Part shown: positions 16,580 to 25,846 of the stretch, one piece after another
Position numbering within the stretch: the first letter of the stretch is position 1
Layout: each line of letters begins with the position of its first letter
Source: CAZSLO01 sp964608025
GTDB taxonomy: Bacteria > Chloroflexota > Dehalococcoidia > Lucifugimonadales > CAJWER01
NCBI GenBank assembly: GCA_964608025.1
Contig: CAZSLO010000006.1
Location: 62,001 to 126,000 of the forward strand
Length of the DNA stretch: 64,000 nucleotides
Reading direction: 5' to 3'
Made by a program: the position numbers and the translations under genes
Notes under the pieces: model-generated
The model's input: the letters and a program-made list of their open reading frames with translations, nothing else
What the model was told of the DNA's origin: nothing
Database searches by the model: none

Positions 16580-18412
16580 ATGTGTGGAATTTTCGGAGTT
16601 ATCGGATCACCAACGCCAAGCCCTGATCTAATTAAGAGGGCTCAAAACAGCCTGTCTCACCGTGGACCAGACACGTCCGATTCAATAAGCATTCCTAGTA
16701 TCACTTTCGGACACACTCTGCTCTCCATAATAGGGGAGAATCCCACCAAACAACCGATCTGGAGTAGAGATGGAAGAGGACTTCTAACCTTTAACGGAGA
16801 AATATACAACTACCTCGAATTACTACACAATGACCCTTATTTAGAAAAAACCTGTGGCGACCGGAAACGCTCAGATACAGTCGTGTTACTTGAAGGATTG
16901 CGAACATATGGTACCTCGTTCCTGCAGCTGGTTAACGGCATGTTCGCATTGGCCTATCACGATCTTGACACTGGAGAGACACTACTTGTACGTGACAGAC
17001 TGGGTATCAAACCTCTATATTATTCAAAGATTGGTGGGCGCATCGTATTCGCATCAGAATCACAAGCCATTCGCATACTCACAGGACAAAATTTTAGTCC
17101 GGATCCAGAAGGCTTTTATTCATATATCCGATTTCGTTACCCCATTTTTCAACGCTCATTTGACCGCAACATCCGGCAACTACTACCAGGCTATTTTCTC
17201 CGAATCACACCAAGTGGCGATATACGAGAAGAATCTTGGTGGGAGAACAATACGGCCGGCGGTTTTACTGGTACATATCATGAGGCGATGGAAGAAGTAG
17301 AATCGCTTCTATATTCTTCAATAGAATTCAGGATGCGAAGCGACCATGACTTCTCGGCGTTTTTGTCCGGTGGACTAGATTCCAGCCTAATCGCCTCTAT
17401 AGCCGCTACGAAAAAACCACAGCTAGATACTTACTCTATCGGTATGTCAGATGAAAAGGCGTTCGACGAATCCAAGTACGCAACCTTGGTAGCTAACGAG
17501 CTGTCGACCCACCACCACCCACATCACCTTACCTCTGGTGAATTTCAAGATGAACATCGAGCATTTATCAAAGGGCGTGGTGAACCTGTTGGTGTACCAA
17601 ATCAAGTCGCATTAAAAGCACTGTCTCGCCAAATTTCCAAGACCCACCGCGTGGTTCTATCAGGAGAGGGTGCCGATGAGATAATGGGTGGATACGGTAG
17701 AATTTTCTTGTTGCCCCACGACTGGCACCTAATCCAATCCCGAGCCAACACATCTAGGCCAGTTACCCAGAAATTGATTGAGTTATATGGAACGCATATG
17801 CCAGAAACATGGACTGACCTTTTCCTACAAAGATACGCTTATACATCAAATGAATTTGCAGTGGATGTCCTTAAAAAATCTGGCTTCGACATAGTTACAG
17901 ATCACCACCTTCAATCAGTAAGACATGATGTCGAGACGTTGATGGAATCTATCGATACAGACAATACCTTCAACATGATGCTGATCATTTTTCAAAAACT
18001 ACATCTCCCAGGCCTACTGAGCAGACTAGATGCCGTTACGATGGCACACTCAATAGAGGCAAGAGTCCCGTACCTGGACCATCGACTACTCGAATTCGCC
18101 AACACCCTACCCTTCGATTTCAAGGTGAAACCCAAAAAACCTCGTCTTCAACTCGTTGATCTAGTTGCAGACGAGATCAGCGAAGTTTATGACATTCCCA
18201 AGTCAATCCTGAAAGATCTGGCTCAAGATCGACTATCCAAAGACATTATCGACCGAAAGAAATTGGGTTTCCCGATTCCACCATCATTCTATGGGCCAAC
18301 AACTGGTCGGGAAACCGTCGAATCTAATTATGAATCATGGGTTAACGTAAACTTCGAAATTCTGGCCGATATTAATCCCACGGAATCTGGGACTGTATAT
18401 ACCGATTGCTAG
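16580..18412 (+). CDS. asnB: Glutamine-dependent asparagine synthase family amidotransferase (AsnB)
   Basis: Two-domain enzyme of 610 aa. The N-terminal glutaminase domain begins MCGIFGVIG with the nucleophile Cys2 right after the initiator, and continues LSHRGPD, TFNGEIYN and LVRDRLGIKPLYY. The C-terminal synthetase domain has the ATP pyrophosphatase loop FLSGGLDSSLIAS around residue 265 and LSGEGADEIMGGY. AsnB homologues inside glycan loci often amidate uronic acids or amino-sugar carboxylates (WbpS-like), and a UDP-glucose dehydrogenase is present in this locus; asparagine synthesis is the alternative. It starts 5 nt after the previous gene. It is followed by a 104-nt gap, the first clear break in this operon. 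Confidence 0.88.
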   Translation: MCGIFGVIGSPTPSPDLIKRAQNSLSHRGPDTSDSISIPSITFGHTLLSIIGENPTKQPIWSRDGRGLLTFNGEIYNYLELLHNDPYLEKTCGDRKRSDTVVLLEGLRTYGTSFLQLVNGMFALAYHDLDTGETLLVRDRLGIKPLYYSKIGGRIVFASESQAIRILTGQNFSPDPEGFYSYIRFRYPIFQRSFDRNIRQLLPGYFLRITPSGDIREESWWENNTAGGFTGTYHEAMEEVESLLYSSIEFRMRSDHDFSAFLSGGLDSSLIASIAATKKPQLDTYSIGMSDEKAFDESKYATLVANELSTHHHPHHLTSGEFQDEHRAFIKGRGEPVGVPNQVALKALSRQISKTHRVVLSGEGADEIMGGYGRIFLLPHDWHLIQSRANTSRPVTQKLIELYGTHMPETWTDLFLQRYAYTSNEFAVDVLKKSGFDIVTDHHLQSVRHDVETLMESIDTDNTFNMMLIIFQKLHLPGLLSRLDAVTMAHSIEARVPYLDHRLLEFANTLPFDFKVKPKKPRLQLVDLVADEISEVYDIPKSILKDLAQDRLSKDIIDRKKLGFPIPPSFYGPTTGRETVESNYESWVNVNFEILADINPTESGTVYTDC

Positions 18413-18516
18413 TAGTACTAGAGATAGAATCCCAACTCGTATATTTTAAGCATCTGTCCAATATCTTTCAACAAAGATCATATCCCTAGAAATATATAAA
18501 TTACTAAGGCACTTAC
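18413..18516 (+). other. AT-rich intergenic break in the glycan gene run
   Basis: A 104-nt spacer after asnB with no ORF. It is AT-rich near its end (for example AAATATATAAAT around 18490-18500) and may carry a promoter for the nucleotidyltransferase, but no pair of -35/-10 boxes with correct spacing stands out. No hairpin with a T-run is seen. Confidence 0.3.
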
Positions 18517-19269
18517 ATGAAAATACTCATACTTGCAGCCGGTACCGGATCACGTCTAATGCCATTAACACGAAACACTCCAAAGAGCCTGATAGACCTA
18601 GGCGAAGGACAAACCCTTCTTGAAACTCAATTAGAAGCTATCAAGACTACCGGTATAAACGAAATAGTTCTCTTGACTGGATATAAATCAGAGCAAATAG
18701 AATCCAAAATAGAATCCTATCCAGAATTCAAATTCCAAATCGTATATAACCCTTTCTTCGACACTTCTAATAACCTCGTGTCAGCTTGGTTATCAAAACC
18801 ATACTTGGAAGATGACTTCGTATTAATAAACGGAGACGATATTTTTCGTCCAAGGGTTCTACAAGACTTAATGGATGCAGAAGGCGAAATCGTAATGGTG
18901 GTCTCCCATAAAACTAGATACGATGATGATGATATGAAAGTAAAATTAACAGCTAATCATGTACAAAAAGTCTCGAAAGATTTGGACCCAAATGATACCG
19001 ACGGTGAGTCAATTGGCATGATCAAGTTTGACAACCGAGGACGGGAACTCTTCTTCTCGGAACTCCAAAAGATGGTTAAAGTTAAAGAGAATCTAAAAAC
19101 CTATTATCTGCAAGCACTTCAGAACTTGATGGATCATGGATCAACAATAACCTATGTTACTTGCGGTTCTGAAGAATGGGCAGAGATCGATTTCCATCCC
19201 GATTTATTATCGGTTCAACAGCAGCTTGGAAAAAAAATGGGTGGACTGTCAGAGGGGGTTTTAGAATAA
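18517..19269 (+). CDS. LicC-like sugar/choline-phosphate nucleotidyltransferase
   Basis: NTP-transferase of 250 aa with the signature LILAAGTGSRLMPLTRNTPKSL (split as AAGTGSRL and the substrate lysine in TPKSL) at residues 4-25. The segment YNPFFDTSNNLVSAWL and the metal-binding LINGDDIF follow the pattern of LicC and inositol-phosphate cytidylyltransferases. The C-terminal EWAEIDFHPDL supplies the second acidic site. It likely makes a CDP-linked alcohol for the CDP-alcohol phosphotransferase at 15814-16575; this pairing is inference from context. A sugar-1-phosphate substrate is the main alternative. Confidence 0.75.
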   Translation: MKILILAAGTGSRLMPLTRNTPKSLIDLGEGQTLLETQLEAIKTTGINEIVLLTGYKSEQIESKIESYPEFKFQIVYNPFFDTSNNLVSAWLSKPYLEDDFVLINGDDIFRPRVLQDLMDAEGEIVMVVSHKTRYDDDDMKVKLTANHVQKVSKDLDPNDTDGESIGMIKFDNRGRELFFSELQKMVKVKENLKTYYLQALQNLMDHGSTITYVTCGSEEWAEIDFHPDLLSVQQQLGKKMGGLSEGVLE

Positions 19270-19394
19270 TAATTGGCGATAGTATCAACACCAAAATATT
19301 CCTCTCCAATGCGGCACAAATTTATTGGTCTATCTATATTGAAGATTAACCGTGTATCGTATCAACTTACCTACAAGAACAACTGCAATTCATA

Positions 19395-20921
19395 GTGAAC
19401 TATTTAGATGAACAACCACCTAACCAAGAGGTTTCAGTATCCCAAAAGAAAACTCTCATCATCGTCCCGACATACAATGAGCGAGACAATGCCAAGAAGC
19501 TGGCATTGGAGATTCTAGAACTCGATCTAGATCTCGACCTCCTATTTATTGACGATAATTCTCCGGATGGCACCGGACAAATCATAAACGAGCTTGCTTC
19601 CAAACATGAAAACGTTTTCGCAGTACATCGTCCAAGCAAGCTCGGTATAGGGTCTGCCCATCTTACAGGTATTAAATGGGCATACGCGAACGGCTACACA
19701 ACCTTAGTTTCCATGGACTGCGATTTTACACATAGGCCCCAAGACCTACCCGAATTCCTTAGACTCTCAATAGATTCAGATATAGTAATTGGTTCCCGAT
19801 ATATACGAAACGACAGCCTTAGAGATTGGTCTTTTCTTAGACGTATACTAACGCAAGTGGGTCATTTGCTTACCCGCTTATTACTAGGCATGAAATATGA
19901 TGCTACCGGAGCATTTAGGGTATATCGACTCGATAATATCCCGTTAGAAGCATTCAAACTCACGCGCTCAACTGGATACTCTTTTCTCTTTGAAAGCTTA
20001 TACATACTTGCAAGAAACGGATTCTCGATTTGGGAAGTGCCCATAATTTTGCCATCTCGTACATATGGACATTCGAAAATGCGGATATCAGATGCCTTCT
20101 CAAGTCTCCTCAGGCTTGGTACAACATTCCTAACAAAATGGCTGATGACTGGACGCTATAAAATACAAAACAAACCCGAAAACAATTCGACAATTTCCGA
20201 TCTTAATGAGTCAAAGGCATGGGATAGATACTGGGTTAAGAAGAAATCTCCGATTTCCTGGTCCTATAGTACTATCGCAACCTTGTATCGTAGATTCCTT
20301 ATCAAAAGGAACCTCAGCAGGATTGTTTCGGAACACTTTGAACCCGGATCATTACTTATACACGCAGGTTGCGGGAGTGGCCAAGTCGACACCGAGGTAT
20401 CAGCACGACATTCTGTAATAGCATTTGATCTGTCTAAAGAAGCCCTAAAACTATACGACAATATCCATAAGGGATCTCAGAATCTGACTCTCGGGACAAT
20501 CTTCTCTTTGCCATTCGCCTCTGAAAGCGTAGACGGAATCTATCACCTTGGTGTTATGGAGCATTTCTCCGATGACGAAATTCAACGAATACTTTTGGAA
20601 TTTAACCGAGTTTTGAAACCAAGTGGCAAGATGGTTATTTTCTGGCCTCCCAAATTCGGTGTCAGCGTACTATTTCTTCGATTCGCACATTTCATTCTGA
20701 ATCAAATCTTTAGGCAAAGGATAAAACTTCATCCAGACGAAATCACTCTCTTAACATCTAAAGATCATGCGTCCTCTATATTCGACAGATCAAGATTTGA
20801 GGTTGAATACTACTACTTTGGAATCCAAGATTTGTTCACATATTGCATGATAGTTGTCAGTAAAAATTTGGATCTTGCCGAAAAAGACAAAACCGTAACA
20901 AACCCGAACTCATCAAACTAG
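19395..20921 (+). CDS. GT2 polyprenyl-phosphate mannosyltransferase fused to SAM methyltransferase
   Basis: A 508-aa fusion. Residues 18-255 are a dolichol-phosphate mannose synthase type GT2 domain: IIVPTYNERDN, LFIDDNSPDGTG, HRPSKLGIGSAHLTG, VSMDCDFTHRPQDLP (DxD-like) and DIVIGSRYI. It lacks the usual C-terminal membrane helices. Residues 275-500 are a class I methyltransferase with motif I as LIHAGCGSGQVDTEV, then IAFDLSKEAL, GIYHLGVMEHFSDDE and NRVLKPSGKM. The start is GTG at 19395; a 125-nt gap lies upstream. The GT39-like gene at 22227 could use the polyprenyl-phosphate sugar made here. The methylation target may be the same sugar. Confidence 0.82.
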   Translation: MNYLDEQPPNQEVSVSQKKTLIIVPTYNERDNAKKLALEILELDLDLDLLFIDDNSPDGTGQIINELASKHENVFAVHRPSKLGIGSAHLTGIKWAYANGYTTLVSMDCDFTHRPQDLPEFLRLSIDSDIVIGSRYIRNDSLRDWSFLRRILTQVGHLLTRLLLGMKYDATGAFRVYRLDNIPLEAFKLTRSTGYSFLFESLYILARNGFSIWEVPIILPSRTYGHSKMRISDAFSSLLRLGTTFLTKWLMTGRYKIQNKPENNSTISDLNESKAWDRYWVKKKSPISWSYSTIATLYRRFLIKRNLSRIVSEHFEPGSLLIHAGCGSGQVDTEVSARHSVIAFDLSKEALKLYDNIHKGSQNLTLGTIFSLPFASESVDGIYHLGVMEHFSDDEIQRILLEFNRVLKPSGKMVIFWPPKFGVSVLFLRFAHFILNQIFRQRIKLHPDEITLLTSKDHASSIFDRSRFEVEYYYFGIQDLFTYCMIVVSKNLDLAEKDKTVTNPNSSN

Positions 20922-20952
20922 ATCATTCACATATAGACGGGTAGTACAAACT

Positions 20953-22230
20953 ATGCAATCTAAATCGTCAGCAGGGTATAGCGAAATATCTTCATGCAGG
21001 ATCTGCGGCAACGATGATCTCGAAGAAGTTCTAGACCTTGGCAACCAGACATTAACTGGGGTTTTCCCAGAAACACCAACGGAGTCCATAATCGCTGGTC
21101 CACTACGACTAGTCAAATGTGTGGAGACACATAACTCCGAATTTTGCGGTCTCGTGCAGCTGAAACACTCATATAACCCCAAGGAGTTATATGGAAACAA
21201 CTACGGATATCGATCTGGGCTCAATCCTTCGATGGTACAACATCTCCATCAAAAGGTAGACCAGATTGTCGAGAAATACCCACTTTATCGCGAGGATATC
21301 ATACTAGATATAGGTAGTAATGACGGTACTCTACTAGGATTCTACCCTTTAAATAATTTAACCCTTATAGGTATTGATCCTACAGGGGAAAAATTTCAAG
21401 AATACTATCCCGAACACATAACACTCATCCCAGATTTCTTCTCAGCATCTCGAGTCTTAGAGATAACTAATGGTAGAAAACCCAAAGTCATCACTTCAAT
21501 AGCCATGTTCTATGATTTGGAAGATCCGCTTGCATTTATGAGGGAGATCTCAGAAATTCTGGCCGACGGTGGTGTATGGATTCTTGAGCAAAGTTACATG
21601 CCTACGATGATAGATGAAACCGAGTATGACACTGTCTGTCACGAGCATCTAGAGTACTATGGACTTCGGCAAATCAAGTGGATGGCAGACAGGGTCGGAC
21701 TTAAGATTGCGGGAGTCGAATTCAACGACATAAATGGTGGAAGCTTCTCCGTCACGATATCGAAAAATGGATCCGGACATGATAAAGCTGATTCAGTTGT
21801 TCAAAAAACTCTCGAATATGAGACTGTGAAAGGACTTGGCTCACTGGCTCCATATCACAAGTTCTCCAATAAAGTTCACAGCCATAAAAAAGAGCTCTCT
21901 GAACTTCTGTGCAAAATACGTGATGCAGGTGAGAACATCATTGGATACGGGGCTTCTACCAAGGGCAATGTGATTCTACAATACTGTGGAATCACAACTG
22001 GTTTGATCCCTTATATCGCCGAAGTTAACGAATACAAATTTGGACGGTATACACCCGGAACTAACATACCAATAATCTCAGAGAATGAAGCACACAGTCT
22101 AAAACCAGATTATTTCTTAGTTCTTCCTTGGCATTTCAGGAATTTCATTGTTGAGAAGGAACGTAAATTTCTGGAATTGGGTGGCAGGTTGATCTTCCCT
22201 CTTCCATCAATAGAAATCGTATCGGGATGA
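20953..22230 (+). CDS. Sugar C-methyltransferase (three-domain, zinc-binding, NovU/TylCIII-like)
   Basis: SAM-dependent methyltransferase of 425 aa with the three-part layout of sugar C-methyltransferases. An N-terminal zinc-ribbon-like domain has CRICGNDDLEEVLDLG (Cys15, Cys18) and later cysteines. A central Rossmann domain has ILDIGSNDGTLLG and GIDPTGEKF. A C-terminal domain has IIGYGASTKGNVILQYCG and the PDYFLVLPWHFRN motif. The HEHLEYY segment carries the conserved catalytic histidine/glutamate found in this group. Such enzymes act on 4-keto-6-deoxy nucleotide sugars, which Gmd or LegB in this locus could supply. It overlaps the next gene by 4 nt. Confidence 0.83.
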   Translation: MQSKSSAGYSEISSCRICGNDDLEEVLDLGNQTLTGVFPETPTESIIAGPLRLVKCVETHNSEFCGLVQLKHSYNPKELYGNNYGYRSGLNPSMVQHLHQKVDQIVEKYPLYREDIILDIGSNDGTLLGFYPLNNLTLIGIDPTGEKFQEYYPEHITLIPDFFSASRVLEITNGRKPKVITSIAMFYDLEDPLAFMREISEILADGGVWILEQSYMPTMIDETEYDTVCHEHLEYYGLRQIKWMADRVGLKIAGVEFNDINGGSFSVTISKNGSGHDKADSVVQKTLEYETVKGLGSLAPYHKFSNKVHSHKKELSELLCKIRDAGENIIGYGASTKGNVILQYCGITTGLIPYIAEVNEYKFGRYTPGTNIPIISENEAHSLKPDYFLVLPWHFRNFIVEKERKFLELGGRLIFPLPSIEIVSG

Positions 22231-23750
22231 CAAATATTTCATTCCACACAAGTAAAATCTGTTCAGGACTGTTAACACGGTTCTCAAAATATCTGTCGGA
22301 TTGGAAATCAGCTAAATCTCGAGTCCTGCTACTTATCTTAGTGCTAGTAGCAATAGTTCAGACCATCTACTTTATCCGAATACAAGATCTGTACCCATCA
22401 TATGGCCTGACAACTGAACATTTCTACTCCCCACTAGCTGTAAATTTACTTGAACATGGTATCTACGGCGAGGGCGAGCATCCAAACATTGAAAGGATAA
22501 CTAAACGGCCGCCATTACATTCAGTTTTCCTAGCCACAATATATGGGATCCTAGGCCAAAATGAACTCTACAGCCTTATTCTGAACAATGTTTTTTTGTG
22601 GATTACCGTAGTACTCGTCTACAAAATAGGCAGTTACATAAGCAAACCAGTCGGTCTAATCTCAGCCGTACTGTTCGCTGCAGACCCTGTTATATATCTA
22701 ACTGCTAACAAGAATCAGCCCGATATCCTTTACGCAATGCAACTTTCAGTCTTTTTACTAGTCTCGATAGGACCATTCACGAATAATCAATCCCAATCCA
22801 AAATGATTATACCTTCGCTAATATTAGCTGCAGCTACCATGACACGAGCTGTGACATTATATTTCTGGCTACCATTCATGGCATCTTTTATATTTCTGAG
22901 ACGGCGTCTTTATCCCTCTAGCAAATTTCCTGTCGCGCATACCATGTCCATATTCTTGTTAATTCAAATCATTATTCTTGGAGGCTGGATAGCTAGAAAT
23001 TACACTGTCAACCAGAATCCAACTTTCGCGAGTGAACAAACTCAACTATTTGTTGATTTCTTTGGTCCTCTAGTAATTAGCAAGTCTGAAGGTAGCAGCT
23101 ACAAAGAGACGAAAAACAGACTCAAACAAGAACGACAACTTGACGAGCACCTACAGTACTTACTGTCTAACAACCCAGGAGCAGCTCAACGCTATTATCT
23201 TCGCAGTGGTATCAATATGGTGATCCAGAACCCGATATCAGCATTACTTACTTACATAGAACACATCCCTACCCTATTCCTGAATTATCCAATAGCATCT
23301 ATAACACTCTTTTTCCCGGAAGATCAGCGGGAGTCACTTAACCAATTCCTAGAGGACTATACCAGCAAAAAGACATCACGAATGGATCTCACCCAATATC
23401 CACAAGCTGCTCGATACTTTATTGAGAGCGGGACCGGTATTATCATTCTGCACGGTGTATTCTTCAAAATCTTTTATCTCTTATCAATGATAGCTACAGG
23501 GCTCGGTGCTGCATTGATGATTGCGAGTAAGAAACACCGATCATTCGGCATATTATTAGTCGTATTCGTAGCTTATATGGTATTCACATCATCTTTTTGG
23601 CCAACTGCCAGATTACGAATTCCAATATTGCCTGGTACTACGGTTTTGGTAGCCTACGCATTAGTTACTGGCTGGTTTTTTGCCAGTCGATACATCCAGA
23701 TCCCACAATGGCTTGGGAATTTCGTAAAGCCGATTACCGAAAAGGAGTAG
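22227..23750 (+). CDS. GT39/PMT-like polytopic membrane glycosyltransferase
   Basis: A 507-aa membrane protein with about ten hydrophobic segments, of the dolichyl-phosphate-mannose protein mannosyltransferase/ArnT superfamily. The first outer loop after the N-terminal helix (TTEHFYSPLAVNLLEHGIYG) and the following RPPLHSVFLATIYGILG segment match the family pattern, in which acidic residues of the first loop are catalytic. It would move a sugar from a polyprenyl-phosphate carrier to a lipid, glycan or protein on the outer face. The GT2-methyltransferase fusion two genes upstream is the natural donor-making partner. It overlaps the C-methyltransferase gene by 4 nt. Confidence 0.75.
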   Translation: MTNISFHTSKICSGLLTRFSKYLSDWKSAKSRVLLLILVLVAIVQTIYFIRIQDLYPSYGLTTEHFYSPLAVNLLEHGIYGEGEHPNIERITKRPPLHSVFLATIYGILGQNELYSLILNNVFLWITVVLVYKIGSYISKPVGLISAVLFAADPVIYLTANKNQPDILYAMQLSVFLLVSIGPFTNNQSQSKMIIPSLILAAATMTRAVTLYFWLPFMASFIFLRRRLYPSSKFPVAHTMSIFLLIQIIILGGWIARNYTVNQNPTFASEQTQLFVDFFGPLVISKSEGSSYKETKNRLKQERQLDEHLQYLLSNNPGAAQRYYLRSGINMVIQNPISALLTYIEHIPTLFLNYPIASITLFFPEDQRESLNQFLEDYTSKKTSRMDLTQYPQAARYFIESGTGIIILHGVFFKIFYLLSMIATGLGAALMIASKKHRSFGILLVVFVAYMVFTSSFWPTARLRIPILPGTTVLVAYALVTGWFFASRYIQIPQWLGNFVKPITEKE

Positions 23751-23757
23751 AGGTACA

Positions 23758-24645
23758 TTGGTCCGAATTGATCGCGTCGAAAAACACAATATCTCATGCA
23801 ATCTATGCGGAAGTCATAAGTATGACGTCATCTTCGAAGACGAACTCGGTGATAGTATCCCTCCACTTGATCATGATTTCTCCCCAACTACTCGCCTAAC
23901 ATACAGAATTGTTCGCTGTAATAACTGCAGACTAGTCTACACAAACCCTATGCCTAGGATCTCCTCTTTTTATTCCGACACTGTCGACGAAGTTTACATA
24001 GCTTCTGAGATACAACGTAAAAAAACTGCAGAGGTGGTCATTCAAGATATTTTAAAACATAAACCTGATGGACACCTTCTAGATATTGGTTGTTCAACTG
24101 GAATATTTCTTGATGTGGCCTGCGACAATTTCACGGTCGAAGGTATTGAGACTTCTTTATGGGCACAAAATATTGCCTCCAAGAAACATGTAGTCCACAA
24201 AGTTCCACTTTCAGAACTTGAATTGCCCAACGTCTTCGATGTTGTAACAATGTTTGGTGTCATTGAACACTTCGAAGATCCTAGAGCCGAAATCATGCGA
24301 ATCCACAAATCCCTAAAACAGGGAGGCTTATTGGTGATTTATACAGGAGATGTCGATAGTTTGATGGCTAGGCTTTTGGGGAAACGATGGTGGTGGTACC
24401 AAGGGATGCACACTTATTATTTTTCTAAGGCCACATGCGCACAATTACTAAGTGATTGTGGGTTCACAGTAGTGCAAGTTAAAAACCACGCGATCTATTT
24501 TAAACTCTTTTCACTTGCTATTAGCATGAGAAGGTATTGGATAGGCAAATTACTATCACCACTACTCAATTTACCTCTAGTTAAAAACCTCATGCTCCCA
24601 TTAAGCCTCAGCGGGGAAATGCTTATGTTTGCCTTCAAGAAATGA
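23758..24645 (+). CDS. SAM methyltransferase with N-terminal zinc-ribbon
   Basis: Class I methyltransferase of 295 aa. Residues 12-60 form a zinc-ribbon-like domain with CNLCG and VRCNNCRLVYTNP. Motif I is LLDIGCSTGIFLDVA (about 110-124), then VEGIETS and FDVVTMFGVIEHFEDP. The start is TTG at 23758, supported by AGGAG at 23743-23747 upstream. The C-terminus has a hydrophobic stretch (LLSPLLNLPLVKNLMLPL), suggesting membrane contact. It belongs to the group common in exopolysaccharide loci; the sugar target is unknown. Confidence 0.75.
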   Translation: MVRIDRVEKHNISCNLCGSHKYDVIFEDELGDSIPPLDHDFSPTTRLTYRIVRCNNCRLVYTNPMPRISSFYSDTVDEVYIASEIQRKKTAEVVIQDILKHKPDGHLLDIGCSTGIFLDVACDNFTVEGIETSLWAQNIASKKHVVHKVPLSELELPNVFDVVTMFGVIEHFEDPRAEIMRIHKSLKQGGLLVIYTGDVDSLMARLLGKRWWWYQGMHTYYFSKATCAQLLSDCGFTVVQVKNHAIYFKLFSLAISMRRYWIGKLLSPLLNLPLVKNLMLPLSLSGEMLMFAFKK

Positions 24646-24717
24646 CAGGAAAATGTTCGGAAGAGTAGCAATATTCGGTCGACCTGATTGACCCTAGTGA
24701 CTCTTTTGGTCGCATAA

Positions 24718-25761
24718 ATGAAATTGCAGAGAAGTCTGGACATAGCATCAGATGGTGATGAAAGAAAGACTGCCCCAGTAGGCAGAATTATTTCAATTCG
24801 TACCCTCTTTTCTTTTGTTCTAGCTCTCGCAGCAATAGTATTAGTGATAACCAACTTCGATTTCGACTTGAAAGGAATCCTTCAAAACATCAAGCACACT
24901 AACCCATTCCTATATTTAACCGCTCTTGTTTTTTACTACTTCAGCATCTTTCTACGAAGTTTGAGATGGAGAATATTAGCAATTAACGCAACAACAAAAG
25001 CTCTGTCTTCTATTCAGATTCCAGCGTTGTTTAGAACATCTCAATTCATGCTCATAGGTTGGTTCGTGAACTCTATCGCTGGATTCCGGCTAGGTGACAT
25101 CTATAAAGCCTATTCTTTCTCACAATATACAGGCAGCGGTTTTTCCTGGACCCTTGGAACGATCTTGGCTGAACGGATTATAGATCTCGCAATCCTATTT
25201 CTCTTACTCACAACCGGGCTTTTTCTTGCATCATCAGCATCAATGAATCAAGGCTGGAATTATCTGGTGGTTTCAGGTGCTTTAGTGGGCGTCAGCCTTG
25301 GATTACTAATAGCAATGAGACAATTCGGAATCAAACTTGCCAATTTAATGCCCAGAAATTTCAAGTCTGCGTACCAAAATTTTCACCAAGGTACACTAGG
25401 GAGTTTCAAGCAATTACCATTTATTTTGGGTTTGAGCATAGCCATTTGGATAATAGATATCAGTAGACTTATTTTCGTAGTGCACGCTCTTGATCTTTCC
25501 TTAACTATACCGCTAGCGATTGTTATCACTATATGCCATGCAATCCTTAGTTCTGCACCTACCCCTGGAGGCATTGGGGCAGTTGAAATAGGATTGACTA
25601 CACTGCTGATCCTCGTGGGTTTAGGCCAATCAGATGCAGGTGCAGTAGTAATCATCGAACGATCAATTACATACTTTAGTGTCATAGTAATAGGAGGCGT
25701 AGCCTTTTTACTCTGGCAGATATCACCAGTCCACGGATCGGTTCAAAAAAACAGAATTTAG
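24718..25761 (+). CDS. Lysylphosphatidylglycerol synthase TM-region family (AglD/MprF N-term/UPF0104) membrane protein
   Basis: Polytopic membrane protein of 347 aa with about eight helices. It matches the UPF0104/LPG_synthase_TM family through YYFSIFLRSLRWRIL, WFVNSIAGFRLGDIYKAY, LAERIIDLAILFLLL and SSAPTPGGIGAVEIGLTTLL, the last being the family's typical PGGxGxxE motif. Members near polyprenyl-phosphate glycosyltransferases are thought to act as flippases or lipid-sugar modifiers, as proposed for AglD. A direct transport role is not demonstrated by the sequence. It has a 72-nt upstream spacer. Confidence 0.78.
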   Translation: MKLQRSLDIASDGDERKTAPVGRIISIRTLFSFVLALAAIVLVITNFDFDLKGILQNIKHTNPFLYLTALVFYYFSIFLRSLRWRILAINATTKALSSIQIPALFRTSQFMLIGWFVNSIAGFRLGDIYKAYSFSQYTGSGFSWTLGTILAERIIDLAILFLLLTTGLFLASSASMNQGWNYLVVSGALVGVSLGLLIAMRQFGIKLANLMPRNFKSAYQNFHQGTLGSFKQLPFILGLSIAIWIIDISRLIFVVHALDLSLTIPLAIVITICHAILSSAPTPGGIGAVEIGLTTLLILVGLGQSDAGAVVIIERSITYFSVIVIGGVAFLLWQISPVHGSVQKNRI

Positions 25762-25846
25762 TCACTTGTATATAAGATTTCCCTTAAAATGCACGATGGA
25801 TCGATTTAAACATTAAAAATAATCATAAGGAGTTAGAAATATAGTC

